Assembly (NCBI RefSeq): GCF_021284765.1
Contig: NZ_CP089924.1
Coordinates: 1,630,001-1,694,000 of the forward strand
Reading direction: 5' to 3'
DNA: 64,000 nt
DNA from: Lysobacter sp. 5GHs7-4
GTDB lineage: Bacteria > Pseudomonadota > Gammaproteobacteria > Xanthomonadales > Xanthomonadaceae
Shown here: positions 8,842 to 18,064 of the stretch, in pieces
Layout: each line of letters opens with the position of its first letter
How positions within the stretch are numbered: position 1 is the first letter of the stretch
The notes under the pieces: generated by a model
Databases searched by the model: none
Told to the model about the DNA's origin: nothing
Seen by the model: only the letters and a program-made list of their open reading frames with translations
Translations under genes and position numbers: made by a program

Positions 8842-9033
8842 ATGGGTAAAGGCGACCGCAAGACCGCCAAGGGCAAGCGCTACAACTCCAGCTACGGCAA
8901 CGCCCGCAAGGCCGTGACCAAGGCCGCCGGCACCGCCGCCGCGCCGGCCGCGAAGAAGACCGCGAAGGCGCCGGCTGCGAAGGCGCCGGTCGCCAAGAAG
9001 GTCGTGGCCAAGAAGGCTGCCGCCAAGGAGTAA
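8842..9033 (+). CDS. 30S ribosomal protein bTHX with Ala/Lys tail
   Basis: A 63-residue very basic protein. Residues 1-22 (MGKGDRKTAKGKRYNSSYGN...) match the short bTHX peptide that lies in the head of the 30S subunit. The rest is a low-complexity extension of repeated AKK/APAAK units, much longer than the approximately 26-residue Thermus protein. A strong CAGGAG ribosome-binding site lies seven bases before the ATG, and a textbook terminator follows the stop. It is a single-gene unit. The tail may bind RNA non-specifically; that is inference. Confidence 0.9.
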   Translation: MGKGDRKTAKGKRYNSSYGNARKAVTKAAGTAAAPAAKKTAKAPAAKAPVAKKVVAKKAAAKE

Positions 9034-9055
9034 GCGTCGCTCGCGACGCTGTACG

Positions 9056-9087
9056 AAAAACCCCGCTTCGGCGGGGTTTTTTGTTTT
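9056..9087 (+). terminator. Rho-independent terminator after the bTHX gene
   Basis: A six-pair CCCCGC/GCGGGG stem with a TTCG tetraloop is followed by TTTTTTGTTTTT and preceded by AAAAA, so it could work in both directions. It lies about 25 bases after the stop codon. Confidence 0.92.
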
Positions 9088-9134
9088 TGGAGAAGGCGCG
9101 ATGGTGCGAGGACCGGGGGTCCTGGGCAGCCCCT

Positions 9135-9600
9135 GTAGGAGCGGCGTGAGCCGCGACCGCGAATCCCGGCTATTGCGCCTATCCGGCTCCGATGGCGCTC
9201 AAGCTCCGGCGTCGCGCCTTTAGCTCCCTCCTTTAACAAAGGGTGAGGCCGTGCGTTTACGAACCGCAGGTTCGTGCACGGGTGAACGACAACAGGCTGT
9301 GCCTGTTGGCCGGGCGGGTTGGGGAGGATTTGCTTTTGCTGTTGCTCTGCTGCTTCTGACCGAAGGTCAAAGGCTTCCGCCTGCTGCGCATGCGGGTCAC
9401 TTTCTCTTGCTGACCCAAGAGAAAGTAACCAAAGAGAAGGGTCTGAGCCCAGAGCTCCCGTGTGGTTTCGGTTCTTGCGCCGGGATTTTTCGATAAGACA
9501 TCCCTGTCTTATCGAAAAACGGCGCGCGTCCTGCGCGCCGCCCTTCGGGTCTGGGGATGGTCGTGTGGCTTCGGATCAATGGACTTCAATGCCGGAGCAA
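9135..9600. repeat. Multi-module structured intergenic repeat, copy A
   Basis: Non-coding block beginning with TAGGAGCGGCGTGAGCCGCG, then the CCTCCTTT module, then a conserved core. The core has three inverted repeats. GACC/GGTC lies at about 9358-9368. ACTTTCTCTTG/CAAGAGAAAGT lies at 9399-9409 and 9416-9426. TTTTTCGATAAGACA/TGTCTTATCGAAAAA lies at 9486-9500 and 9505-9519, a perfect 15-bp stem with a TCCC loop, followed by a CGGCGCG/CGCGCCG stem. The same core recurs at 32740-32990. Weak reading frames through it are not genes. Confidence 0.85.
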
Positions 9601-9603
9601 ACT

Positions 9604-9717
<114 letters not shown>

Positions 9718-9814
9718 TTAGCGAATCTGTGCCTGCCCACGCCAATCGAGCTCTTGCGTATGCGCTCCCTCTCCCGCTTGCGGGAGAGGGTTGGGGTGAG
9801 GGCCGCCCGCCGCG

Positions 9815-11020
9815 CTACTTCGCTGCCGCCACCTGCTCCACCTCGCGCCACACCCGCAGCAGGTTCTCGCCCAGGATCTTGCGGATATCCGCGTCGCTGT
9901 GGCCGCGCGCCTGCAGGCCCGCGATCAGGTTCGGGTAGTCCCCGACGTTGCGCAGGCCCGCGGGCAGGGCGCCGCCGACGCCGTCGAAGTCGGAGCCGAT
10001 GCCGACGTGGTCGACGCCGATCAGCTTCACCGCGTAGTCGATCTGATCCAGCACCGCGTCGATCTTGACCGCGCGCGGCGGATGCGTGCGCTCCCATTCC
10101 TTGTCGAAGTCCTCGGCGGTCTTGGGCTTCTCGCCGCGCGCGGCGGCCGCGGCCTGGGCGCGGTCGAATTCGGGACGGGCGCGGAAGTAGGCCGTGGTGT
10201 CGGCCGCGGTCGCCGGATCGACGAAACCGTTGCCGAAGGTGATCTGGACCACGCCGCCCTTCTTGGCGATCGCCAGCGCCAGTTCGTCGCTGAGGTTGCG
10301 TTCGAAGTCGGGGGTGAAATGGCGCAGGCCGGAATGGCTGGCGATCACCGGGGCGCGGCTGGCCGCGAGCGCGGCGCGGGTGGCGTCGTCGCTGAGGTGC
10401 GAGACATCGACCATGATGCCCAGGCGGTTCATTTCGGCGATCACCTTCAGCCCGAACGGGCTCACGCCCTTCCACGGCCGCTCCAGGCTGTAGGAGCCGT
10501 CGGCGATGCGGTTGCTGTGGCTGTGGGCGAGGGTGATGTAGCGCACGCCGCGGGTATGGAATTGCTTGAGGCGCGCGAGGTCGTCGCCGATCGGCGCGCC
10601 GTTCTCCATGCCGATCGCCAGCAGCACGCGGCCGCCGTCGATCAGGCGCGCGTAGTCGTCGGGCGAACGCAGGATCGCGAACTTGTCCGGATGCCGTCCC
10701 ACCAGCGCCTCGACCGCATCGATCTGCATGCTCGCGACCTGCCAGGCGGTGTTGGCCGCGTCCTGTTCGGGCGAGGTGTAGATCGACATGAAAGCCACGT
10801 CCAGGCCGCCCTGGCGTGCGCGCGGGTAATCGAACTCGACCTTGGGCGAGTCCAGGCCCAGGTCGTTCCAATGCTTGAGCAGTTCGGTCGGCGCGTCGAT
10901 GTGGGTGTCGACGATGGTCGCCGCGCGCGCGAGCTTCTGCGACGCGCTCAGCGGTTCGTCGGCGTGCGCCGCGCTTGCGAACAGGGCCAGGGTACAGGCG
11001 GCGGCGAGCAATGAGCGCAT
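9815..11020 (-). CDS. M19-family membrane dipeptidase (renal dipeptidase-like)
   Basis: A 401-residue secreted or periplasmic zinc peptidase that cleaves dipeptides, in this family often including D-amino-acid ones. A signal peptide ends near AAHADEP. The metal ligands of the family are visible: the HxD of VDTHIDAPTE (about 39-41), the bridging Glu in GMENGAP, and the two His in DVSHLSD and IASHSGLRHF. The C-terminal GIGSDFDGVGG is also typical. It follows hutI by 38 bases on the same strand, so both may be on one transcript that supplies or degrades His-containing peptides; that link is inference. Confidence 0.92.
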   Translation of the reverse strand: MRSLLAAACTLALFASAAHADEPLSASQKLARAATIVDTHIDAPTELLKHWNDLGLDSPKVEFDYPRARQGGLDVAFMSIYTSPEQDAANTAWQVASMQIDAVEALVGRHPDKFAILRSPDDYARLIDGGRVLLAIGMENGAPIGDDLARLKQFHTRGVRYITLAHSHSNRIADGSYSLERPWKGVSPFGLKVIAEMNRLGIMVDVSHLSDDATRAALAASRAPVIASHSGLRHFTPDFERNLSDELALAIAKKGGVVQITFGNGFVDPATAADTTAYFRARPEFDRAQAAAAARGEKPKTAEDFDKEWERTHPPRAVKIDAVLDQIDYAVKLIGVDHVGIGSDFDGVGGALPAGLRNVGDYPNLIAGLQARGHSDADIRKILGENLLRVWREVEQVAAAK

Positions 11021-11058
11021 GCGGAAACCTCGGACGGTGGAAGAATGGATGCGATCCT

Positions 11059-12336
11059 TCAGGCGGTACCGCCGGCCAGGCGCCGTCCGCCGGCATAGAC
11101 GTCGCCCGCGAGCGCGCCGCCCAGCCAGTAGCACAGCTCCGACGGGTGGCCGATGCGCCAGCGCACGAAGTCGGCGCGCATGCCCACGCGCAGCACGCCG
11201 CGGTCGTCGCAGCCCAGCGCGCGCGCGGCGTGCACGGTCGCGCCGCGCAGCGCTTCCAGCGGTGTCAGGCGGAAGTGCGTGCAGGCCAGCTGCATGGCCT
11301 GGCGCAGCGACTGCAACGGCGAGGTGCCGGGGTTGCAGTCGGTGGCCACGGCCATCGCCACGCCGTGTTCGCGGAACGCGTCCAGCGGCGGCAGGCGGGT
11401 TTCGCGCAGTACATGGAATGCGCCCGGCAGCAGCACCGCGACCGTGCCGTGCTCGGCCATCGCCGCCACGCTGGCCTGTGAGGTGTACTCGACATGGTCG
11501 GCGGACAGGCCGGAAAACTCGGCTGCCAGCGCGGCGCCGCCCAGGTCGCTGAGCTGGTCGGCATGCAGCTTGACCGGCAGCCCCAGCGCGCGCGCGGTTT
11601 CGAATACGCGGCGGGTCTGGGCCGCGCTGAAACCGATGCCCTCGCAGAACGCGTCGACCGCGTCGATCAGGCCTTCCTCGTGCAGCGGACGCATCCAGCC
11701 GCAGACTGCGGCGATGTAGTCGTCGGCGCGGCCGGCGTATTCCGGCGGCAAGGCGTGCGCGCCCAGATACGTGGTGCGCACGCCCACGCCCAGCACCTCG
11801 CCGATGCGGCGCGCGACGCGCAGCATCTTGCGCTCGTTGTCGTGGTCCAGGCCGTAGCCGGATTTGATCTCCAGCGTGGTCGCGCCGTCGGCGATCAGCG
11901 CCTGCGCGCGCGGCAGCGACAGCCGCAGCAGTTCGTCCTCGTCGGCGGCGCGGGTGGCGCGCACGGTGGAGACGATGCCGCCGCCGTTGCGCGCGATCTC
12001 TTCGTAGCTGGCGCCCTGCAGGCGCAGTTCGAACTCGCGCGCGCGATCGCCGGCGAACACCAGGTGGGTGTGGCAATCGACCAGGCCCGGGGTGATCCAG
12101 CCGTCGGCGACGATCACCTGCGCCGCCAGCGCGGCCGGGTCGCCGGGCAGGTCCGCGCGCGGGCCGACATAGCGCAGCACGCCGTCGCGCCAACCCAGCG
12201 CCGCATCGAGGATCTCGCCGTAGCCGTTGTCCGCATCCAGCGTCGCCAGACTGACGCCGACGATCAGGCCGTCCAGCGGCAGATCCTGCGGCTGCAGGGC
12301 GTCGCCGGGCGCGGCGGTGGGGGTGGAGTGGCTCAT
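11059..12336 (-). CDS. hutI: Imidazolonepropionase
   Basis: Third step of histidine degradation: hydrolyses 4-imidazolone-5-propionate to N-formimino-L-glutamate in the cytoplasm. The 425-residue product is of standard length. It has the amidohydrolase metal motif [15 protein letters not shown] near residues 79-93, the middle motif [13 protein letters not shown], and the C-terminal [15 protein letters not shown] that holds the catalytic Asp. Transcription diverges from hutF across 141 bases. The start codon lies six bases after a TAGAAT box, suggesting a leaderless message. Confidence 0.96.
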   Translation of the reverse strand: MSHSTPTAAPGDALQPQDLPLDGLIVGVSLATLDADNGYGEILDAALGWRDGVLRYVGPRADLPGDPAALAAQVIVADGWITPGLVDCHTHLVFAGDRAREFELRLQGASYEEIARNGGGIVSTVRATRAADEDELLRLSLPRAQALIADGATTLEIKSGYGLDHDNERKMLRVARRIGEVLGVGVRTTYLGAHALPPEYAGRADDYIAAVCGWMRPLHEEGLIDAVDAFCEGIGFSAAQTRRVFETARALGLPVKLHADQLSDLGGAALAAEFSGLSADHVEYTSQASVAAMAEHGTVAVLLPGAFHVLRETRLPPLDAFREHGVAMAVATDCNPGTSPLQSLRQAMQLACTHFRLTPLEALRGATVHAARALGCDDRGVLRVGMRADFVRWRIGHPSELCYWLGGALAGDVYAGGRRLAGGTA

Positions 12337-12341
12337 GTCGC

Positions 12342-12471
12342 GATTCTAGCGGAGGCGCGGCGAGGCCGGCGTGTGCGCGAACGCGCGGGCCGGTGCGACT
12401 GCGCCGATGCGGCGCGCATGCGCCAGACGCCTGCGTACGCGGGTGCGCGCGCGGAGCGGGCCTGTAGAATC
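12342..12471. promoter_or_regulatory. Mirror-image TAGAATC -10 boxes of the hutI/hutF divergent promoter
   Basis: TAGAATC occurs on the minus strand at 12342-12348 and on the plus strand at 12465-12471. It ends six bases before the hutI ATG and seven bases before the hutF ATG. If these are -10 elements, both messages start at or next to the start codon. No ribosome-binding site is seen for either gene, which agrees. Confidence 0.55.
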
Positions 12472-12477
12472 CGAAGC

Positions 12478-13830
12478 ATGGAAACCCTCGACGCGACCAC
12501 GCTTTGGACCCCCGCCGGCTGGCGCCACGACAGCGGACTGCGCATCGACGGCGACGGCCGCATCCTGGCTATCGACGGCGCCCCACCCAGCGGCAGCGCG
12601 CAGCGCCTGGTGCCCGGCATCGCCAACCTGCATTCGCACGCGTTCCAGCGCGCGATGGCGGGCATGGCCGAGCGCCAGACCGATCCGCGCGACAGCTTCT
12701 GGACCTGGCGCGAGACCATGTACCGCTTCGCCGCCGGTTTTACGCCGGAGACCTTGTACGCGGTGGCCTCGCAGCTGTATGTGGAGATGCTGGAAGCCGG
12801 CTACACCACGGTCTGCGAATTCCATTATCTGCACCACGCGCCCGGCGGCCGCCGTTACGACGATCCGGCCGCGATGTCGCGCGCGCTGATCGCGGCCGCT
12901 AGCGACACCGGCATCCGCATGACCTTGCTGCCGGTGCTGTACATGACCGGTGGTTTCGACGAGCGCCCCTTGAGCGAGCGCCAGCGCCGCTTCGGGCACG
13001 AGGTCGAAGACTATCTGGACCTGTTGCAGCGTCTGCGCGGCGACGCCGGCCACGGCCTGCGCATCGGTTGCTCGCTGCACAGTCTGCGCGCGGTGCCGCC
13101 GCAGGCGATGGCGCAGACGCTGGCCGCGTTGCCGGCCGACAGCCGCGTGCACATCCACATCGCCGAGCAGACCGCCGAGGTCGAGGATTGCCTGGCGATT
13201 CGCAAGGCGCGGCCGGTGCGCTGGCTGTACGACCACGCCCAGGTCGACGAACGCTGGACCCTGGTCCACGCCACGCACCTGGACGACGAAGAAGTCCGCG
13301 CGATCGCGCGCAGCGGTGCGACGGTCGCGATCTGCACCACCACCGAGGCCAATCTCGGCGACGGCCTGTTCCCGCTGCGCGAGTACCTGGATGCGGGCGG
13401 GCGCTGGGGCGTGGGTTCGGATTCGCATATCTCGGTGTCGCCGATCGAGGAGCTGCGCTGGCTGGAATACGGCCAGCGCCTGATCACGCGCCGGCGCAAC
13501 ATCGCCGTGAGCACCGAGCTGCCCAGCGTCGGCGACACGCTGATGCGCGGCGTCGCCGCCAGCGCGGCGGATTCCACCGGGCATGCGATCGGCACGCTCG
13601 CGGTCGGCGAATACGCCGACGCGCTGGTGCTGGACGAGGACGCGCCGGTGTTCGCCGGCGTGCGCGACGAGGATGCGCTGGACCGCTGGATGTTCGCGGG
13701 CAATCGGCCGGCGGTGCGCGAAACCTGGGTCGGCGGCCGCCGCGTCGTCGCCGATGGGCGTCATCGCGATCGCGATGCGGTCGCGGCGGCGTATCGCAGC
13801 GCGATGCGCCAGCTGATGGAAAGCGCCTGA
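12478..13830 (+). CDS. hutF: Formimidoylglutamate deiminase
   Basis: Converts N-formimino-L-glutamate to N-formyl-L-glutamate and ammonia, the step that defines the five-enzyme histidine pathway of pseudomonads and xanthomonads. The 450-residue amidohydrolase carries the metal motif NLHSHAFQRAMAGM near residues 58-71. It also has VHIHIAEQ in the middle, HATHLDD and the SDSHISVSPIEELR segment specific to this enzyme. The ATG at 12478 directly follows the TAGAATC box, so translation is probably leaderless. A hutG (formylglutamate hydrolase) would be needed to finish the pathway and is not in the window. Confidence 0.95.
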   Translation: METLDATTLWTPAGWRHDSGLRIDGDGRILAIDGAPPSGSAQRLVPGIANLHSHAFQRAMAGMAERQTDPRDSFWTWRETMYRFAAGFTPETLYAVASQLYVEMLEAGYTTVCEFHYLHHAPGGRRYDDPAAMSRALIAAASDTGIRMTLLPVLYMTGGFDERPLSERQRRFGHEVEDYLDLLQRLRGDAGHGLRIGCSLHSLRAVPPQAMAQTLAALPADSRVHIHIAEQTAEVEDCLAIRKARPVRWLYDHAQVDERWTLVHATHLDDEEVRAIARSGATVAICTTTEANLGDGLFPLREYLDAGGRWGVGSDSHISVSPIEELRWLEYGQRLITRRRNIAVSTELPSVGDTLMRGVAASAADSTGHAIGTLAVGEYADALVLDEDAPVFAGVRDEDALDRWMFAGNRPAVRETWVGGRRVVADGRHRDRDAVAAAYRSAMRQLMESA

Positions 13831-13854
13831 GCGCTGCGATCGCGGCGGTGCAGT

Positions 13855-13950
13855 TCTCCCTTTGAAAAAGGGAGGCTAGGGGGGGCGCTTTTGCTCCAGA
13901 GGCTCTAAAAGCAAATCCCCCTCAATCCCCCTTTTTCAAAGGGGGAGGTA
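13855..13950. repeat. Dispersed intergenic repeat, CCCTTTGAAAAAGGG module pair
   Basis: Two facing copies of the CCCTTTGAAAAAGGG inverted repeat, joined through AAAAGCAAATCCCCCTC. They fill most of the 141-base gap between the convergent hutF and ogt genes. It is the same module as at 2099-2240 and may act as a bidirectional hairpin. Confidence 0.7.
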
Positions 13951-13971
13951 AAAGCGGGGTGGTTGCTTTGG

Positions 13972-14502
<531 letters not shown>

Positions 14503-14567
14503 GCGCAGTTCCTGTTCTTGCCGACCGGTATTGCCGTGATGCCGTGCGACTGCGAATCCGTTGCGGT

Positions 14568-16163
14568 TCATTCCGCGTCGCTGCGCAGCTCGCTGGTGCG
14601 CACACGCGGGGTAGTGCGCACACGCGGCTTGGTCGTGGCCGCCGCGGCCGCGGGCTTGGCCGCGCCCATCGAATCGCGCCACAGATGGATCACCGCATAC
14701 GCGCGCCACGGGCGCCAGGCCTCGGCGCGCGCGGTCAGGGCCTTGGCGGTCATGCGGCTGCCGTCGGTGGGCACGGCTTTCTGCAGCACCAGATCGTCGG
14801 CCGGGAACGCATCGGGATGGCCCAGCGCGCGCATGGCGATGTAGTTGGCGGTCCACGGGCCGATGCCGGGCAGGGCCACCCAGCGCGCGGCGAAATCGTC
14901 CAGCGTGCGTTCGGCGCCGAAGCCCACGCCGCTGTCGACGCGGCCGTCGAGCAGGGCGCGCGCGACCGTGCGTACGGTGTCGGCGCGCGCGCGGGTGAGG
15001 CCGATCTGGCTGAGGTCGGCATCGACCAGCGCATCCGGCGTCGGGAACAGATGTTCCAGCCCCGGCGCGAACGGATGCGGCAGGGCTTGGCCGAAGCGCT
15101 GCGCCAGACGCGCGGCCAGGGTGCGCGCGGCGGCCACGCTGACCTGTTGGCCCAGGATCGCGCGCACCGCGATTTCGAAACCGTCCCAGCCGCTGGGCAG
15201 GCGCAGGCCGGGGCGCTGCTTCAGCAAGGGGCGCAGGCGCGGGTCCACCGACAGCGCGTCGGCGATCGCGTTGGGATCGGCGTCGAGATCGAACATGCGG
15301 CGCAGGCGGTTGATGATCTCCAGCAAGCGCGACGGCGCCGGCCCGTGCAGTTCCAGCTTCAGCGCGTGCTCGCCGCCCGGCCAGGCGCTCACGCGCAGCC
15401 AGCCCGGGCGTTCGATCGGGCCGATCACGCGTGCGTAGCTGTGCGCGTCGACGCTTTCCACGCCGGGCAGGGCGCGTCCGCGCAGGAAGTCCAGCATGGT
15501 GGCGAAGTCGTACGGCGGCCGGTAACCCAGGCGCAGGGTCAGGGTCTGGTCGCCGCCGTTCGCGTTTTCGTTCGGGCGCCGGCGCAGGTCGCGCGGCGCC
15601 ATGCGGTAAGCCTCGCGGAAGGTGGTGTTGAAGCGGCGCAGGCTGCCGAAACCGGCGGCCATCGCCACCTCGGTGATCGGCAACGCGGTCTCGGTCAGCA
15701 ACTGCTTGGCGAACAGCAAGCGGCGCGTGCCGTGCACGCCGATCGGCGCCGCGCCCAGCCGCTCCACGAACAAGCGGCGCAGCTGGCGTTCGCCCAGACC
15801 GACGCGCTCGGCCAGCGCCGATAACGGGTGTTCGGCGAGCAGGCCCTGGTCGATCAGCTTGAGCGCACGCGCCACCGCGGCGTCGCCGCGCCGCCAGGCG
15901 CCGTCGCTGGGCGACAGCTCCGGGCGGCAGCGCAGGCAGGGGCGGAAGCCGGCCGCTTCGGCGGCCGCGGCGTTGCCGTAATACAGGACGTTCTCGCGCT
16001 TGGCCGCGGGCGCGGGACAGACCGGGCGGCAATAGATGCGGGTGCTGGTGACGGCAGTGAAGAACAGGCCGTCGAAGCGCGGGTCGCGGCTCAGGCGCGC
16101 CTGCTCGCAGACCCGCCAGTGCGGCAGGCTGTCTTGGGCCACGGGAGCGGGGAAGGTCGGCAT
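14568..16163 (-). CDS. Ada-AlkA fusion: alkylation sensor/regulator with DNA-3-methyladenine glycosylase
   Basis: About 531 residues with three parts. The N-terminal Ada zinc domain has Cys45 and Cys49 in YCRPVCPA plus Cys76 and Cys79 in CLRC; in Ada, one of these accepts methyl groups from phosphotriesters. An AraC-type helix-turn-helix spans about 95-190 (GLGERQLRRLFVERLG and EVAMAAGFGSLRRFN). The C-terminal AlkA glycosylase (about 210-490) has the helix-hairpin-helix LPGIGPWTANYIAMRALG and the catalytic Asp in FPADDLVL. The Ada methyltransferase domain is absent and is supplied by the adjacent ogt. The Met at 16163 is chosen over 16214 because a TAGCCT box lies just before it. The Ala/Thr/Arg-rich tail contains a small repeat (PRVRTTPRVRTSE). 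Confidence 0.93.
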   Translation of the reverse strand: MPTFPAPVAQDSLPHWRVCEQARLSRDPRFDGLFFTAVTSTRIYCRPVCPAPAAKRENVLYYGNAAAAEAAGFRPCLRCRPELSPSDGAWRRGDAAVARALKLIDQGLLAEHPLSALAERVGLGERQLRRLFVERLGAAPIGVHGTRRLLFAKQLLTETALPITEVAMAAGFGSLRRFNTTFREAYRMAPRDLRRRPNENANGGDQTLTLRLGYRPPYDFATMLDFLRGRALPGVESVDAHSYARVIGPIERPGWLRVSAWPGGEHALKLELHGPAPSRLLEIINRLRRMFDLDADPNAIADALSVDPRLRPLLKQRPGLRLPSGWDGFEIAVRAILGQQVSVAAARTLAARLAQRFGQALPHPFAPGLEHLFPTPDALVDADLSQIGLTRARADTVRTVARALLDGRVDSGVGFGAERTLDDFAARWVALPGIGPWTANYIAMRALGHPDAFPADDLVLQKAVPTDGSRMTAKALTARAEAWRPWRAYAVIHLWRDSMGAAKPAAAAATTKPRVRTTPRVRTSELRSDAE

Positions 16164-16291
16164 GGAACCCAGGCTAGCACCGACGCCGGCCGCGGACTCG
16201 CCGGATTCGGACATGGACGTGGCCCAGGCCGCGCCGCACGCGGCGGCCGCGGCGCATACTCTCCGCCACCGACCTCGCAGGGAGCCGCGTC

Positions 16292-16702
16292 ATGAATCTT
16301 CGTCATTGGTTTGCGGGCTGCATGCTCGCATCGAGCCTGGCCGCCTGCACCAGCGCGGGCGCGCCGGCCGCTTCCGCCGAACGCGTGCTGACCGCCGCCG
16401 ACAGCGCCGCGCCGGTGATGGCGAGCGTCGGCGACGTGCTGGTGGTGAACGTGGAAGCGAACCCCAGCACCGGTTACGGCTGGATCGTCGACACGGCCGC
16501 CGCGGCCGGCACGATAGAACAAGCCGGCGAACCCTCGATGGCCTTGTCCCATCCCGGCGCGGTCGGTGGCGGCGGCACCCAGACCTGGCGTTTCCGCGCC
16601 GTCGCCGCGGGCCAGGGCGAATTGCGCATGGACTACCGGCGCGCCTGGGAGAAGGACGTGCCGCCGGTGCGCAGCGTGTCCTGGAAGATCGAGGTCCGTT
16701 AA
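16292..16702 (+). CDS. Chagasin-type (I42) cysteine protease inhibitor, lipoprotein
   Basis: A 136-residue secreted lipoprotein; the lipobox is LAAC, with Cys19 as the lipidated residue. The mature part shows the three inhibitor loops of family I42: NPSTGYGW near 58-65, GAVGGGGTQTW near 89-99, and YRRAWEKD near 115-122 (usually RPW/F). Such proteins block papain-like proteases. Anchored in the envelope, it may protect the cell from its own or foreign cysteine proteases. The stop overlaps that of the convergent phosphodiesterase gene within a TTAA. Confidence 0.88.
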   Translation: MNLRHWFAGCMLASSLAACTSAGAPAASAERVLTAADSAAPVMASVGDVLVVNVEANPSTGYGWIVDTAAAAGTIEQAGEPSMALSHPGAVGGGGTQTWRFRAVAAGQGELRMDYRRAWEKDVPPVRSVSWKIEVR

Positions 16703-17952
16703 CGCCGCGGGCCGGCGTCGCGCAGCGCCGGCAGCAGCGGCGCGATGTCGCCGTCGTTGCGCGCCGGCTCGATACCGACCAGACGCGCCAGTAGCGGGTA
16801 CACGTCGACGTTGTCGAACGCATCGATGCGGGCGCCGCGCCGGAACGCGGGGCCGCGCGCGAAGAAGATCGCGCGCATCGACGGCAGCGCCGGATCGTAG
16901 CCGTGCGAGCCGCGGTCCGCGTTCGGACGCTTGGCCAGCGACGAGCGCTGGATCGCGTCCCAACCCTCGTGCATCTGGCACACGATCGGCGGTACGCGCG
17001 GATGGCGGCCGTAATGCCAGCGCTGCGGCAGCTCGCCCTTGCGCCAGCAGTCGTATTGCGCATGACGGCCCAACAGCTTTTTCTCGACCGCCGCCTCGAA
17101 GCCGGGCTTGGGCGCGATGCCGATCGACTGGCCGATCGAGACCACGGTGGCTTCCTCCATCGACACCATGTCCTCGACCGCGATCGCGTGTCCCGGGGCC
17201 ACGGTGGCCATGCCGTGGTCGGACACCACGATCAGGTTCACACGTTCCAGTTGATCGCGCGCGGCCAGGCCGTCGAGCAGGCGGCCGATCGCGGCGTCGA
17301 TGCCGGCGATGGCCTGCGCGGCCTCGGCCGAGTCCGGTCCGTGCTCGTGGCCGGCCTTGTCCAGCGCGTCGAAGTACAGGGTGATCACGCGCGGTCGCGT
17401 CGCTGCGGGCTCGCCCAGCCAGCCCAGCACTTCGTCCACGCGCGCGTCGGCCGGGACTTTCTCGTCGAACAAGCGCCAGCGCGTCGGCCGCAGGCCCTGC
17501 ACCGGCGCCTCGCTGCCGGGCCAGAACAAGGTGGCGCTGCGCAGTCCCGCCTTCTCTGCGCCGACCCAGATCGGCTCGCCGCCCCACCAGCGCATGTCGC
17601 CGACGGCCTTGCGGTCGGCGACGCGGAAGTCGCCCAGCCCGTCCTCCCACATGCTGTTGTGGACGATGCCGTGGTGGTCCGGGCGCAGGCCGGTGACGAT
17701 GCTGTAGTGATTGGGGAAGGTCAGCGACGGGTAGGACGGATTCATCCACGCCGCGCGCACGCCGTCGCGCGCGATGCGCGCGAGATTGGGCGAGGTGCCG
17801 CGCTCGAAGTAATCGTTGCGGTAGCCGTCGATCGAGATCAGCAGCACCGGCGCCGGTTCTGCGGGGGCGGCGGGTTTGGGCGCGCGGATGGCGCAGGCGG
17901 TGAGGACGAGGGCGAGCAGGGCGGTCGCGGCCGCCGAAAAATAGGAGCGCAT
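16699..17952 (-). CDS. Type I phosphodiesterase/nucleotide pyrophosphatase family lipoprotein
   Basis: A 417-residue exported hydrolase of the alkaline-phosphatase superfamily, like ectonucleotide pyrophosphatase/phosphodiesterases. A lipobox LTAC lies at about residue 20. Metal and nucleophile motifs are in family order: ISIDGYRNDY, then PSLTFPNHYSIVTGLRPDHHG with the Thr nucleophile in TFPN, YFDALDKAGHEHGP, VSDHGM and SHGYDP. All six expected metal ligands appear present. It would cleave nucleotide or phosphodiester substrates outside the cytoplasm. A TATGAT box six bases before the ATG suggests a leaderless message. Confidence 0.92.
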   Translation of the reverse strand: MRSYFSAAATALLALVLTACAIRAPKPAAPAEPAPVLLISIDGYRNDYFERGTSPNLARIARDGVRAAWMNPSYPSLTFPNHYSIVTGLRPDHHGIVHNSMWEDGLGDFRVADRKAVGDMRWWGGEPIWVGAEKAGLRSATLFWPGSEAPVQGLRPTRWRLFDEKVPADARVDEVLGWLGEPAATRPRVITLYFDALDKAGHEHGPDSAEAAQAIAGIDAAIGRLLDGLAARDQLERVNLIVVSDHGMATVAPGHAIAVEDMVSMEEATVVSIGQSIGIAPKPGFEAAVEKKLLGRHAQYDCWRKGELPQRWHYGRHPRVPPIVCQMHEGWDAIQRSSLAKRPNADRGSHGYDPALPSMRAIFFARGPAFRRGARIDAFDNVDVYPLLARLVGIEPARNDGDIAPLLPALRDAGPRR

Positions 17953-18064
17953 GGCCGGATCATAGCGGCAGCGGATTACGTCCAGACGTCGCCATGACTT
18001 CCGTCGCTGGCGGCGCGCCGGGCCTGTGCCGATAGTGTTCGCGCCCTTTGCCCGGAGAGTCGCC

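Noticed and set aside
9815..12193. A single 792-residue frame covering the dipeptidase and the hutI region
   Set aside because: The upstream part is antisense or out of frame to hutI, and the dipeptidase has its own signal peptide at 11020.
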